Shown: piece after piece, positions 10,843 through 22,167 of the stretch
Layout: each line of letters opens with the position of its first letter
Position numbering within the stretch: position 1 is the first letter of the stretch
NCBI GenBank assembly: GCA_964019695.1
Contig: OZ026525.1
Span: 72,222,260-72,286,259, forward strand
Length of the DNA: 64,000 bases
Source of the DNA: Loripinus fragilis
Lineage: Eukaryota > Mollusca > Bivalvia > Lucinida > Lucinidae
Direction of reading: 5' to 3'
Notes under the pieces: model-generated
Databases searched by the model: none
What the model was told of the DNA's origin: nothing
The model's input: the letters and a program-made list of their open reading frames with translations, nothing else
Program-made: the position numbers and the translations under genes

Positions 10843-11086
10843 ATTGAGCCGCGACACGAGATTTCCAACAATGTGGCATTTTGGCAAGTGTAGACTCATA
10901 CAAGCCTATGCAGCATCCTTTTCAGCTTAGAAACTCCAAATTTTGTTCGGTCAGTAGCTTAACGGTCATAGAATATTCAAGCAACTAGCAAAGGCTCTGA
11001 TCAGTCTGCACGTATGCGCAGGCTGGTCTGAGCCTTTGCTGGATGCACATACCACATTGTTGGAAATCTCGTGCTGTGGCTCAATT
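10843..11086. repeat. M4 MITE
   Basis: Terminal repeats ATTGAGCCGCGACACGAGAT and the complement GTGCTGTGGCTCAAT. The sub-terminal TTTCCAACAATGTGGCAT repeats inverted as ACCACATTGTTGGAAAT. Internal GATCAGTCTGCACGTATGCG-CAGGCTGGTCTGAGCC hairpin. About 244 bp. Confidence 0.8.
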
Positions 11087-11106
11087 AATTTTTGTAAACA
11101 ATCATT

Positions 11107-11166
11107 TAAAATGTATTCTGAGCATTCAAAAGAATTGTCTCATCAAGACAATTCTTTTGGGTACCA
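11107..11166. repeat. palindrome with CAAAAGAATTGTCT arms
   Basis: CAAAAGAATTGTCTCATC is followed at once by its complement AAGACAATTCTTTTG. A similar hairpin (AGAACCGTCTCAATGAGACG) lies near 44.9 kb. Confidence 0.5.
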
Positions 11167-11584
11167 CAACACATGTTTTTGTTATACAATACGAATAATA
11201 ATTTTTGTTAAAACACTGTTATATGGAGGGCTGAATGTACATGTACTGGCCCAAACGTGAAAAAAATTAAACACAAAAACTTCAATGTTTCACCATTAGT
11301 ATTTAATACTCCCGAATATACATAAATTTGCTATAGAAACTTAAAGGCTATGCATCAAGTATGTGTGTAAATTACTAAAGTATTATATATGTATATAATT
11401 ATCAATCTTTGCTGGACATATTAATTAAATATAAAATAAAACACTAATAAAGCATTGACCCTAGTGCACTCAGAATGGCTGAAACTCAATTGAAATGTTG
11501 CCATTCTGAGTGTTATAGTATTAAATCATTAACCAACAAATATTTTGGGAATTTTCATTTCATATGCAGAAATCTAAAATATGT

Positions 11585-11791
11585 ACAGTGCTGTCCCTTT
11601 ATAATGCTATGTTTTGGAGTCCATAGGAATGAACTGTGTTATAAGTGAATCCTGTTATTAAATGACAATTTTACAAAGGAATTATAGGAAAATGGTAAAA
11701 TTTCACGGTGAAAAAATTTGGGAGCCACAACATGATAGTGTTATATCAAATCTGTGTTATATTAAGGTGTGCTATAAAGGAACTGCACTGT
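11585..11791. repeat. M6 MITE
   Basis: Ends ACAGTGCTGTCCCTTTATAA and TATAAAGGAACTGCACTGTA. The internal mirrored blocks GGAATGAACTGTGTTATAAG and ACAATTTTACAAAGGAATTA are found in all M6 copies (22.4, 24.7, 26.4, 32.7, 35.6 kb). Confidence 0.75.
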
Positions 11792-11894
11792 ATAGATTTT
11801 CTGTGAACTTGATAAGCCCAGCACATTCTATATTATAATCACTGCATGTTTTCAGACTACTTTTGCATTTATGGAAAGTTTTTGTTTTTAATGG

Positions 11895-12060
11895 GGCTTC
11901 ACTCACATTACTTATCAATTGGCTCAATCAGCCTGCTCAGCTACATAGACTAGCGAGAAACTTAAAAAATTGGTGGTATGCAGTATAGCTATTGTATTAT
12001 CAAGATATCAGTTTGTAATAGAGCTGATCAGACTGTATGGCTGTGCAGGCTGATTCTACA
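11895..12060. repeat. M5 MITE, degenerate
   Basis: Retains CAATCAGCCTGCTCAGCTACATAGACTAGC and AGAGCTGATCAGACTGTATG-GCTGTGCAGGCTGATTC, but the terminal GAGAAAACC repeats are lost. Confidence 0.5.
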
Positions 12061-12083
12061 CAATCACATAAATGGAGTTTACC

Positions 12084-12284
12084 TTAACTCATTGCCTACT
12101 GAGTGTCGTCTGCAAACAGTTTGGACCCAGATCAGGCTCGACAGAATATCTGGCCTGATCTGGATCCAAACTGTTTGACATTCTGATCGTATTCCTGAAA
12201 GAATTTTTCGTAAAAGTTGATTTTGACAAAAAAATCAGCAGACGACCAAAAAGCCGGAAAAATTACCCAGGGGGCTAAGAGTTA
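12084..12284. repeat. H1 hairpin MITE
   Basis: TTAACTCATTGCCTACTGAG at the left and GGGGGCTAAGAGTTA at the right. The core hairpin is AAACAGTTTGGACCCAGATC-AGGCTCGACAGAATATCTGGCCTGATCTGG-ATCCAAACTGTTTG. Confidence 0.75.
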
Positions 12285-12631
12285 TGGCTCAAATAATAAG
12301 TTTAAGAATTCCCATTAAAAATATATGGGCTGGCACACAAGATTAAGAGTACTTTGGCACTTATCATATAGGTGTACAGCCAAAGCTCATATGAGCCTGT
12401 GCATATACGCAATCTTGCCAGAGTCTTCGTTTCTCATATACACAAAGTATGGAAGTAGAAGAAAGTTCAGACAACTAATTAGACCTCTAGCCCAGCTGGA
12501 TATGCCAGAATCGGCATTTTAAAGAAGTTTTTGCGCATATGCCATAAGTGCCAAAATTAAGACTACAAATTTAACACTTCTTTGAGCACTAGTCAAACAA
12601 TAAGTAGGCTAAAAGTGAGCACAACAATTTG

Positions 12632-12838
12632 TAAAAAGGGCCACTCTTTAGTCTTAAAAAGACAACAATTTAGATTTCAAGACCGATATCGCTTAAAGCA
12701 GGTCAAAAGTACTGCTGAATGCTCCAAGGGGAGCATTCGGCAATACTTTTGACCTTCATTAAGAAACCACTTGTCATTGAGATCTTTGTTTTGTCTATTT
12801 TATGTGGCCGTTTTACACAGGTTTTACTGTATACCCTA
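12632..12838. repeat. M13 hairpin MITE
   Basis: The central palindrome GGTCAAAAGTACTGCTGAAT-GCTCC-AAGG-GGAGCATTCGGCAATACTTTTGACC is shared with the element at 46.2-46.5 kb. The right end is GTGGCCGTTTTACACAGGTTTTACTGTA. The left end GTAAAAAGGGCCAC is its imperfect complement. Confidence 0.6.
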
Positions 12839-12858
12839 ATGATCCAGATATGCGTGGT

Positions 12859-12932
12859 TAAACAGTTTAAAACCCAGATCAGACTGGTCCTGAAGGAGCC
12901 GTTGGATCAGGGTTTACGCTGTTTGCTATTCC
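12859..12932. repeat. isolated H2 hairpin core
   Basis: AAACAGTTTAAAACCCAGAT-CAGACTGGTCCTGAAGGAGCCGTTGGATCAGGGTTTACG-CTGTTTG. The outer TTAA ends of H2 are not recognisable. Confidence 0.55.
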
Positions 12933-13097
12933 AACACTACCTTTTACATAGCTCATTAGGTACTCAAATGGACTAGTTAAAATATTGGGATAAACATGGC
13001 TCAAAGTCCAGTGTCTGGATCTCTTTCTATAGGGCTCGTACATATTTTTTCATGCCATAAAACTTTGCTACAAATATACAAATGGCAGTCTTACCCA

Positions 13098-13210
13098 ACG
13101 TAAGATCTGCTCTGTGTACAGTTAGCCAGTTACCTGGAGAGGGGCCCACTGATGTGGAAGATGCTCCTGCACCTGCACATTAATTGAAACCCGATGATGA
13201 TGATGACTTG
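13098..13210 (+). mobile_element. 3' end of an RTE-like retrotransposon
   Basis: AGTTAGCCAGTTACCTGGAG, then GGGCCCACTGATGTGGAAGA, then TGCTCCTGCACCTGCAC and TAA, closely match the end of the reverse-transcriptase frame at 48.6 kb. A GATGATGATGATGAC tail follows, like the short simple-repeat tails of RTE-type elements. Severely 5'-truncated, as usual for target-primed insertion. Confidence 0.65.
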
Positions 13211-13220
13211 TGCATTATGG

Positions 13221-13505
13221 TAAAGGTTCTAAAATTTCGAACCCTTTACTCTTTCTGTTCTCATATAAATGTTAGTTAACAGGGCTAGAAAACACAAAAT
13301 GCTTGTCAGAACAGCAACCACTTTGGAAGCATATACTGCAAACAATATGGACCCAGATCTGACTGCTCCTAAGGGAGCAGTCTGATCCGGGTTCATAGTG
13401 TTTGCTTCCATTGGCCAAAGTAGTCTAAAGTGCATTTGAATATATACAGCAGACTTAAAAGCAGATGCTATTTTCAGGACAAAATGGATAGACAGAATAA
13501 GGTTT
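13221..13505. repeat. M8-type end joined to an H2 hairpin
   Basis: The left edge GGTAAAGGTTCTAAAATTTCG plus TTTACTCTTTCTGTTCTCAT is the M8 end. Then come ACAAAATGCTTGTCAGAACAGC and an H2 hairpin (ACCCAGATCTGACTGCTCCT-AAGGGAGCAGTCTGATCCGG). This is either an M8 element with an H2 core or an H2 copy inserted in one. The frame at 13229-13600 on the minus strand is incidental. Confidence 0.55.
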
Positions 13506-13716
13506 AAAATTTGATTGCCTGAGTGACTGCTGTGCCTTTGAAGAGTTACCTTTAATACTGCACTTGAAGTATACATTTTGTTGCAACTTTCAAAGACCAA
13601 GTAAGAATTGATACATGTACTTGATAAATGTAATTTTTATATGACTGAGAGATGATTCACATGAGATATTGGAGCAAATTTTCTCCATAATAAAGGAAGA
13701 TATCACTTATCTACAA

Positions 13717-13957
13717 ATGAGCCGCCACATGAGATTTCCAACAGTGTGGTATGTGCGACCAGCAAAGGCTCAGACCAGCCTGTGCATATGCGCAGTCTGA
13801 TCAGAGCTATTGCTAGTCGCTTGAATACTCTATGACTGTTCAGCTACTGAACAAACAGTAATTGGAGTTTCTTAGCTCAACAGGAGGCTGCACATGCTCG
13901 TCTGAGTCTATTCATGACAAAATACCACATTGTTGGAAATCACATGTCGCGGCTCAA
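13717..13957. repeat. M4 MITE
   Basis: ATGAGCCGCCACATGAGATT at the left and its complement CACATGTCGCGGCTCA at the right, with CAACAGTGTGGTATGTGCGACCAGCAAAGGCTC inside. Orientation is opposite to the 10.8-kb copy. Confidence 0.8.
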
Positions 13958-13989
13958 ATGTAGTATAAAATTTGCACAAATTATTTTGA

Positions 13990-14200
13990 ATCCTTTTCAC
14001 AACAATTGTCATCTGCTCTCATCGTAGATGTACTTTGGTAGCCTTTAGTGCAAACAATATGGACCCAGATCAGAGCGACTACTCCCTTAGGTGTAGTCTG
14101 ATTAGGGTTGATTTTGTTTGCATTCATCATTTTTGAGTGCATTTGAACATGTAGCAGATGTTATAAGCAGACAACATTTTCAGGACAAAATTTTTGGCAT
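13990..14200. repeat. H2 hairpin MITE
   Basis: Landmarks are CAACAATTGTCATCTGCTCT, TACTTTGGTAGCCT, the ACCCAGATCAGA...TAGTCTGATTAGGGTTGAT hairpin, TTTGAACATGTAGCAGATGT, and CAGACAACATTTTCAGGACA. The TTAA ends are eroded. Confidence 0.6.
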
Positions 14201-15489
14201 GCAAACAGTTATGTTTAGGAAGTAAACTCGATCATATCGTCAATTATCTACATCTACAATTTTCCTAGATTATAGGAGTTCAACTGTGAAACACTAATTA
14301 CTATGGCACAAACTTATTGAACACAGTTCTGTTTTGGAATGCAGATGCAAGATTCGGCCTTAAAAATATATTGTTTCCAACGACTCGATGGAATTAGGGC
14401 CAACATAATCATAATTATTTTCTGGCCTTATCTTGAAAAAGCTAAAAAACAACTTATATTTCAATCAAAACTTTACGAAAAATCTGATTCAAAGTTACTT
14501 TTTTTTTCCAAAAACATGCTTTGGGTGATAAAAAGAACATATCTTTTTTATCAGAACCAGATGGTTCTTTTTATTATCCAAAACTTGTTTCACTATGATT
14601 CTTTCTTATACCCAAAACATATTCTTTGGTTCAGTGATGAGAAAAATTTTAATAAAACTTTTTGGCTTTACTAGTAAAGTTATGCCCCTGTAGCTGATGG
14701 TTCTTATTGTTTAATCAGGGCTTATTTAATGTATTTTCAAGCTTGTGTTCAAATAGCACATGAATCTCAGGATTTGAATATGGATTTTAGTTCTTTCGAC
14801 GATAGCTTCAAAAAGCTATGTGCATAGATATTTATGCAAGAATGATTCTTCCCTCTGGAGTGGCTACTGGGTCATATTCATAGACCTCCAGATAAGGCTT
14901 ATTTCTCAACCAAGACATGTTGGGTACGAAAATATTAACAATTTTAGGCTAAAAAATCTTAATTGGACCTATGTCAATTCATTTGTTTTTCACACTTATT
15001 TTCCTTGAATGCACTACGGGTTCTATCTCCTCATGACATTTTTTACCAAGATCCTTTGCCTGATGACATCTTTACTGAAAGAAGTCTATATTTGAGCCCG
15101 AGTTCACAAGATGTTAGTACTTAACGCATATGTTTAAACATATATGACAGCTATCCATCATGGCTAAAGCTGAGCCTTCATCTATTCCTTACTTTGGACA
15201 GTCAAGCACCAAAAATAATTCCACAAAATTAATTTCCCATAGACTTAAATGCATTTTCATGTTTATAAGAATCTCTTAATTGTGGTGTGAAATCAAGATT
15301 AAATACTTTTTGTAATTGTTGTAAAACTAAATAATAGATGCATGTACTGTATAATTTAGATGAAGCTTCATCTTTGCAACTTTTCAAATACAACAGTTTA
15401 AACTTTTACAAACTTTTGAAAATGCCACTTCTCCATTGATTTCTGCAGTTTTAAAATGCATGGATGAAATTTAATGAAACTATAAATAA
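14201..15489. other. intergenic DNA, no gene recognised
   Basis: A 111-residue frame (14339-14674) is strongly AT-driven (runs of F, L, I, K) and has no recognisable domain, so I do not call it a gene. Sequence at 14859-14960 resembles that near 44.83 kb (CTTATTTCTCAACCAA, GTTGGGTAC), so it is probably a dispersed repeat. Confidence 0.4.
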
Positions 15490-15935
15490 TATCCTAACAC
15501 ACTTCGCCTATAGAGCCAACGGTAACAAACTGTGATATATCAGACTATAATTCACAGCTAAAGTGTGTGATAGCTGACGTCACTGGAAAATGATGTCATT
15601 CTTGGCGTTAGACGGTGTAACATCCTTTTTACGCTTGAAAGACGTTCCAATTACATGTAAACGTATGCGACATAGTCTAAGTATTGAGTTCTTCAGTGCA
15701 ATGGCGGAGAGTTGGAAGAAGCTGAAGACTTCGAATGTGTTTTCGTCGTTTATTGTGTGTTAGAATCGAAATAGATCAGCTCCAGTGCTTGAATTTTTGA
15801 GTAATAATTCACTGTTTGTCGGTCAGTTGTACGAAGATAAATCACTCGCGCTGGGCGTTTGTGATTTGATCTTTACAACTGACCTCCAAACAGTGAATTA
15901 TTACTCAACAATTCACTGCTGGAGCTGATCTATTT
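15490..15935 (+). repeat. M9 element, inverted relative to the 10.2-kb copy
   Basis: Runs from GATATATCAGACTATAATTC through a conserved block (GTTCTTCAGTGCAATGGCGG-AGAGTTGGAAGAAGCTGAAG), then the long hairpin (GAGTAATAATTCACTGTTTG...CAAACAGTGAATTATTACTC), and ends GGAGCTGATCTATTTC. The conserved block holds a 20-codon frame starting MAESWKKLKTSN and stopping after FIVC. Confidence 0.65.
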
Positions 15936-16417
15936 CTTAATTACCTTATTTCATTAACATTCAAATGACACCAAAAGCATAATATTATGTTGGCAAGCTG
16001 TAGTGTAGTAAATTTTCTTGCAAACGAGAAAATACACTGAAGTCGTTGGGATTTCTGATATTGTGGAATAACTTTTGGTCCCTGACTGTATATTTGAGCA
16101 GCGGATGGGCAGGCTTGTCTGAGCCATAGGTGCTGCCAAATGTGATAAGCACCAAAATCCCATGAACTGACGCATTTGTAAATCTTGTCATAGATCTTTG
16201 TAACACTTAAACATGTTTTGATGGATTCAATATACAATTAATTGCACCAAATGTTTCACACAATATGTACAAATTAAACTTTAGCTAAGCACAGAACAGC
16301 AAACAAATAGCTAACCGATAATACTTCAAAATTAAGGCTATAGAATCTTGACTATACCTTTTTAGCGTGAAGTTAACTTTTCATATGAAAATTACAAGAG
16401 CATGAGTTGGTGTTTCT

Positions 16418-16628
16418 TTAACCCTTAAAGCGCCACCTATAATTTGCAGACGACAATTAAAACTTTTGCCGCTTTTTCAAAAACAAAAAATAAGGCATGA
16501 CATTTCATGAAAATCGTCTGCTGGCAGACGATTCTCATGTAATATCATACCTTATTTTTATCGAAAATTGGGAAAAATGTCTCAATATGTGTCGTCTGCT
16601 GCAGTCGTGATTGGCGCTTCAAGGGTAA
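16418..16628. repeat. H3 foldback MITE
   Basis: Almost the entire 210 bp is one inverted repeat. TTAACCCTTAAAGCGCCACC...TTTGCCGCTTTTTCAAAAA...CATGAAAATCGTCTGCTGGC is followed by the reverse complement. TTAA borders as for H2; copies are at 28.3, 35.0 and 58.7 kb. Confidence 0.8.
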
Positions 16629-16734
16629 AGCCAACCCTATTTGGCTATAATACTGAATGGCTTTTTTTAGCCACCTCTCTTACAAAACCCATGGCCATGT
16701 GTACAGCTCTTGCATGCAAAGCACCATGCTCCAT

Positions 16735-17407
16735 GCCTATGAGATTTGCCCCTTGATCTAGCCCAACCTTCGTCACTTACAGCTGCAACTACAGGGCCAT
16801 GGTCTGACAGATCTGCAATATGAAGCAAGAGGATGTGGCCACGGTATGGTCAAGAAAGCTGGAAACACTTTAACCCAAAAACCTTGACCTCATCTTGATA
16901 GTAAGAAGGCTTCACTGGTATCGACATGTGGAGTGCTCTTGTAGTGCAGTCACTATCAGAACCACATATGATATATGAAGCGGAATAAATTGACACTCAA
17001 CAACCGCCATGAGTTGAAGCTCCCTCGAGGAAAAAAAAACACCTGGAGGTCAGGGCCTGGAATTACAATGCCTCCTTAAAATTAAGGAAGACCTAAGTTA
17101 AGTTTCCATTTTCCAGGATACGAAAAATAACGTTTCAAACTGATTAAAATCAAAATAGTTTCATTTTTTCTGTAGATCACAATGATATCTCTGACCACAA
17201 GTACTGCATCGATCCAGGCAATTTATTTAGCTTTTAATATAGCATGTTGAAATATCAATACTTAACATAAGTCTTCCTTAACTTTAAGGAGGCATTTTAA
17301 TTCAAGGCCCTAGTATGAGATCTGCTATGCATGCAGCTATCTGGAGCCGGGCCCACAGATGTGGACGATGCTCCTGCACCTGCATGGAAATCAAAAACAT
17401 GATGATT
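16735..17407 (+). pseudogene. degraded RTE-like reverse transcriptase fragment, split by a MITE
   Basis: The blocks GACAGATCTGCAATATGAAG, AGGATGTGGCCACGGTATGG and TGGTATCGACATGTGGAG match the region encoding ...RQICSIKPEDVARV...W-HV in the minus-strand fragment at 48.6-49.05 kb, but with frameshifts and stops. The 3' part resumes at 17312 (TATGAGATCTGCTATGC...GGGCCCACAGATGTGGACGA...CACCTGCATGG) after a MITE at 17052-17311. This is a dead copy and no protein is made. Confidence 0.65.
17052..17311. mobile_element. MITE inserted in the RTE fragment
   Basis: Long terminal inverted repeats: AGGGCCTGGAATTACAATGC-CTCCTTAA-AATTAAGGAAGAC at the left, and GTCTTCCTTAACTTTAAGGA-GGCATTTTAATTCAAGGCCCT at the right. 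It separates CACCTGGAGGTC from AGTATGAGATCTGC, which are adjacent in the 48.6-kb copy (CACCTGGAGATCAGGTGTGAGATCTGC), so the insertion point is precise. No long target duplication is visible. Confidence 0.75.
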
Positions 17408-17689
17408 TCACTTGTGATAGACACACACACAAACATATGTAAAATCAATAAAAACATAATACTATTAGCACACTATCTTGTAGCTTAGTATAACAATATT
17501 AGCACTATATTGTAGCTTAGTATAAAAACTATCCAAACAAACAGTATAAATAAGATGGGGGAGGGGCATCGACTGCAGAAAATAGGTAAATTTTTGTGCA
17601 GGGATTTTTCAAAATTCTATACTACAGTGGATGTTCTAGAAATTATCAACACATTTCTTTTCCTCATTTCAAATCAAATATTGGTTGTC

Positions 17690-17855
17690 AGTGCTGGAAT
17701 TCACCAAACGCTTTTCAGAATAGCAAATCAGGGAAGACCCTGATCGGACTGCTTCTTTAGAAGCAGTCTGATCTGGGTTTGCACTGTTTGACTAGGTAGG
17801 CAAGCAACTAGTGTTCAAAATTTTAGAACATCTAGCATTCACTCATTTGAAAAAG
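17690..17855. repeat. M8-type element with H2 core, degraded left end
   Basis: GCTGGAATTCACCAAACGCT, AGAATAGCAAATCAGGGAAG, hairpin CCTGATCGGACTGCTTC-TTTAG-AAGCAGTCTGATCTGGG, then AGGCAAGCAACTAGTGTTCA and AAATTTTAGAACAT. The same order is seen at 21.1, 39.95 and 59.4 kb. Confidence 0.6.
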
Positions 17856-18461
17856 CAGCTGGGTTCTGATAAAACCAGCTGATCAGAGTCATACTATTAT
17901 GCATCCACACAGTAAATTAATATACTGACAGACTTTAAAAACGCAACACTTGGATAGCAGCCTTAATTCATGTCTCGAAAAAGAAGGCAGAACAATTATT
18001 TTGATTGTATGTTAAAGAGTGTTCATTTGTAAGTAGCACATGGAAAACTTGTCCAATTAAGATGAATTTAACACATTAAAACAAAAACTTTTTGTGATAG
18101 GGGTCAACTGTTTAATGTGATGAGATGTTATCAGTGAATGATTCCCTACTTCTTTAAATCAAGTAAAAAAGTATCAAATTTGTGTCAAGGACATTGTTAG
18201 TCATCAAAGAATCACTCTCGTATTGATTGGCAGGTCTGCAATACAGCTTTTTTGCGTATTTGACGTTTATCTGTATGTACCCTTTCATTCGATGACTTAA
18301 AATCTCCTCTACTTAAGACATGTTTCAGTGACTAAATTCATACGGAGCAAATATCATTGTCGATGTTAGTTGTACAGTTAAAACTAAAGTATTTGCTGAA
18401 GAAGCCAACTCATGATGACATTATCAAAGCAAAGGAATTTTACATACAACTGTCTTTTGAA
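17856..18461. other. intergenic DNA, no gene recognised
   Basis: AT-rich with no exon or repeat noticed. Confidence 0.4.
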
Positions 18462-20366
18462 AACAAGAAATGTCACAGTCACGTGACGAATGCCCCCAAA
18501 GGAATTGGTCTAGCAGAAGACACATTTGAGGAAAGTTAGCTGTAATATAGGAGATATGCTCCAGACATGGCAAAAATCTAGAAATGAAGCCAGAAGTCAA
18601 TGTCTAGGTAAAAGTGACCCAAAATGGTATGCACCACTCCGCCATCCCAAGAGGAATCAACACACCAAATTAGGGATTCCTACATCAAATAATATAGGAG
18701 ATATGCTCCAGACATGGTTATTCTAGAAACTAGGTCATAGTTCAAGATCACAGTGACCTAAAAATGGTATGCGACACATCAGCATCCAAAGATGTATCCA
18801 TACCGCAAATTTGGGATTCTCATCTCAAATAATATAAGAGATATGTTCTGGACAGGATTATTCTACAAACTAGAGGTCAGAGGTCAAGGTCAAAGTGACC
18901 AAAAAATGGTAGGTGACACTCCGCCACCAAAAGTTGCATCCACACACCGAATTAGGGGTTCCTACCTTTAATAATAAAAGAGATATGCTCCGGACACGAT
19001 TTTTCTAGGTCACAGGTCAAGGTTGCAGTGACCCATAAATGGAACAAGACACTCCACCTTCCCAAGATGCATTCACACACCAAAATTGGGATTCCTATCT
19101 CAAATAATATAAAAGATACGTCCTGACACAATTATTATTAAAACTAGGTCAGAGGTCAAGGTCACAGTGACCCAAAAAAAGTGAGTGACACTCCCCCATC
19201 CCAAGATGCATAAACAAACCAAATTTGAAATTCCTACATCAAAGGATATAAAATATATGCTCCAAACACAATAATTTTTAAAACTAGGTCAGAGGTCAAT
19301 GTCACAGTGACCTGAAATGGTATGTGACACTCTGTCATCTCAAGATATATTTAAGCACCAAATTTGGAATTCCTATCTCAAAGAAAATAAAGAGATGTAT
19401 ACCAGACTCAATGCAGTTTCTAGAAACTAGGTCAGAGGTCAAGTTCAAGATCATAGTGACCAAATTGTGGTATGCGACACTATGTCGTCCCAAAATGCAT
19501 TCACACACCAAATTTGAGATTCCTACCTCAAATAATATAAGAGATATGCTACAGGCACGATTATTCTATAAACTAAGTCAGAGGTCAAGATCAAGGTCAC
19601 AGTGACCTGAAAATGGTATGTGACACTCCGCCATCCCATGATGCATTCACACACCAAATTTGGAATTCCTACCTCAAAGAATATAAGAGATATGCTCTTA
19701 TACATTAATTCTTACTAGGTCAGAGGTCAAGGTTAAGGTCACAGTGACCCGAAAATGATATATGACACTCTGTCATACCAATATGCATTTACGCACCAAA
19801 TTTGGATTTTCCAATCTCAAAGAATATAGGAATATGCACCAGACTCAATGCAGTTTCTAGAAACTAGGTCAGAGGTCAAGTTCAAGGTCACAGTGACTCA
19901 ATTATGGTACGCGACACTTCCTCATCTCAAGATGCATCCACACACCAAATTTGAAATTCCTACCTCAAAAAATATAAGAGATATGCTCCGGACATGATTA
20001 TTCTAAAAACTAGGTCAGAGGTCAAGGTCACAGTGACCCGAAAATGGTACGCGACACTCCTTCATCCCAAGATGCATCTACACATCAAATTTGGGATTCC
20101 TACCTCAAAGAATATAGGAGATATGCACCGGACACGAAGCGGGACGGACGGACATTGTGATTACTATAAAAACTAAGTCAGAGGTCAAGGTCAAGGTCAC
20201 AGTGACCTGAAAATGGTACACGACACTCCCCCATCCCAAGATGCATCCACACACCAAATTTGGGATTCCTACCTCAAAGTATATAGGAGATATGCACTGG
20301 ACACCAAGCGGGACGGACGGACAGTGCGATTACTATATGCCTCCCAAAGTTCCTTTGGGGCATAAA
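18462..20366. mobile_element. pearl/HINE-like composite 1 with ERE-bearing tandem core
   Basis: Layout: left flank ACAAGAAATGTCACAGTCAC-GTGACGAATGCCCCC, then about thirteen degenerate core units of roughly 130-150 bp, a short GGGACGGACGGACA tract, and right flank TATGCCTCCCAAAGTTCCTT-TGGGGCATAAA with a small hairpin. Tandem core, ACGG microsatellite and terminal hairpin are the reported layout of bivalve pearl/HINE (Helitron-like) elements. Each unit carries ACTAGGTCAGAGGTCAAGGT and a palindrome near GGTCACAGTGACC. By eye the exact 13-mer starts at 19160, 19595, 19737, 20026 and 20195. Reading frames inside are satellite artefacts. Confidence 0.8.
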
Positions 20367-20542
20367 TATAAAGGGAAGTTAGTGTTTCATTTTTAAAGTC
20401 AGTCAGTATATAAATAATGAAAGGGCACCACTGGATGAACTGGAAATCAGAAGTAAATACAAAGTGTAAACAACTCATAAAAATACTCAGTCTATGCTTA
20501 TAGGAGGAGCATGTGAGCCCCCCCCCCCCCTCCCCTCCCACC

Positions 20543-20730
20543 CTGGGAAATTTTTGTGCTTTTTTGTCTTCTGCTGATTTTTTTCAAAATCAACTTTTTT
20601 GAAAAATTCTTTAAGGAATACCAAGAGAGTGTCAAACAGATTGGATCCAGATCAGGCCCAACATCTAGTTGGGCCTGATCTGGGTCCAAACTGTTTGCAA
20701 ATGATATCAGCAGGCGACACCAGGAGTAAA
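20543..20730. repeat. H1 hairpin MITE
   Basis: Preceded by a C-rich run (20518-20542). The core hairpin is ACAGATTGGATCCAGATCAG-GCCCAACATCTAGTTGGGCCTGATCTGG-GTCCAAACTGTTTG. The TTTGTCTTCTGCTGATTTTT and TATCAGCAGGCGACA flanks match other H1 copies. Confidence 0.7.
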
Positions 20731-21099
20731 AAAATAATGGTCAAATACAGTCGGCACCAAATCTGGCCATTCAACGATTATGGTAATGAATTTGCATTGC
20801 TTTAAATATTTTACAATGAGATTTTCACACTTAACACCAACATTTAGACATGTAATTAACAGTTTACTGAACAGTTAAAATGCATGGTCATTCCATTCAA
20901 AGAAAAAGATATTTTGCAAAAAATTACCTCTTTATAAAAAAAATCATCACAATTTTCTGGAATAATTGTATTAAAACCCTATTTGTTTGTTAAGTATTAA
21001 AACTTTTAGTTATCTAACAGAATTATTTGTTTAAAAGTATAAAAGGGTAAACCCATTTACAAAACCTCTTCCAACTTTTGACTTATCCTTGGATGAAAG

Positions 21100-21273
21100 T
21101 ACGGTAAATTTTCTAAAATTTCGAACACTTTACTCTTTCTGATCTCAAAACAGGGAAGACCCTGATCAGACTGCTTCTTCAGATGCAGTCTGATGTCTGA
21201 TCTTGGTCTGTGCTGTTTGGCTTAACCTTTTTGGCAGGCAATTTGTGTTCTAAATTTTAGGAGATTTACCGTT
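21100..21273. repeat. M8 MITE with H2-like core
   Basis: Terminal repeats TACGGTAAATTTTCTAAAAT-TTCGAACAC and the complement GTGTTCTAAATTTTAGGAGA-TTTACCGT. Core GACCCTGATCAGACTGCTTC-TTCAGATGCAGTCTGATG. Confidence 0.7.
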
Positions 21274-22104
21274 ATGTGAATATTTCCAGAAAAAGACTTC
21301 CTGATTTTTAATAATATTTACATTTTCAAAGCAAGCCTGTAATGAATCTTTAGAATTTTGCAACCGTTCATAGCCTCATGAACCACACAAAATTTGATTG
21401 ACAGCTGCCAAGCTCACATGCACATGCAATTTACTTCGAACATCGAATTCATTCGCCAGATGTGACATTGGTGTTGTGATTGACAGTGAGCCAAACCTGA
21501 GTTGCATGTGCAAAACAAGCTTCTTGTTTGCTCCATTGGCTGTCCGTGTTCACACTGGCTGTTCTGCTTTTTCTTTTTGCAGTAAAAAAACAACAACTTT
21601 AATTCGATTAAATATTAAATACCAAATTGTTTTATCTCCTAAATTATAAATAATTTCTATTTATTAGTTATTAATAATAAAATGTAAATATAAGCAATAA
21701 ATTCAATTTTTGGAAGGTTCATGGAATCATGAATACTTCAGGTCTCTTGCAAAGTTAACGTGAAGCCTTCACTTAGTAATACTTTGCAAGAGACCTGAAG
21801 TATTCAGGATTCCATGAACGTTCCAAAAATCAAATTTATTTCTTAACACAATTCAAGAACCTGTGATAAAAAGTTTTGAGTCCACTTTTGCTGTTAAACA
21901 AAAAACTAGGTCTCAAAACTTCAAAGAGGTTAACAAGTGGCTTAACCTCAAGTGGCTTGAAAAAAGACACTACATTTGTTGTTTTTAACATTTTCTTTTT
22001 CTAATCCTCAATGAATGATGCCCAATGGAAGCATCTTATCTACTGTCCTGCCAGCCAAGATTGACAAGGACGCCATGTTTTCTTTACAATCGGGGACTTA
22101 TAAT
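21274..22104. other. intergenic DNA with a long hairpin (about 21700-21840)
   Basis: Arms TTTTGGAAGGTTCATGGAAT-CATGAATACTTCAGGTCTCTTGCAAAGT and their complement surround a loop of about 30 bp, with only a few mismatches, consistent with a foldback element. A GC-richer patch at 21398-21596 has overlapping short frames on both strands with no recognisable domain. Confidence 0.5.
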
Positions 22105-22167
22105 CGATAGATCACAAGTGTATTAATCCTATCCACAGGATAGGATTAATACACAAGTGATCTATCA
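22105..22167. repeat. near-perfect palindrome
   Basis: GATAGATCACAAGTGTATTA-ATCCTATCC, a 5-nt centre, then GGATAGGATTAATACACAAG-TGATCTATC. The 29-bp arms differ at two positions. Confidence 0.65.

Noticed and set aside
14339..14674. 111-residue frame
   Set aside because: Composition is purely AT-driven (F, L, I, K, N) with no recognisable domain or splice evidence.
18462..20366. CRISPR-like array of regularly spaced repeats
   Set aside because: Whole ~140-bp units repeat, with no constant short repeat separated by unique spacers, in a eukaryotic setting.
21398..21649. Small cysteine-containing frames on both strands
   Set aside because: Both strands are open over the same 200 bp, no signal peptide or known cysteine pattern, no splice support.
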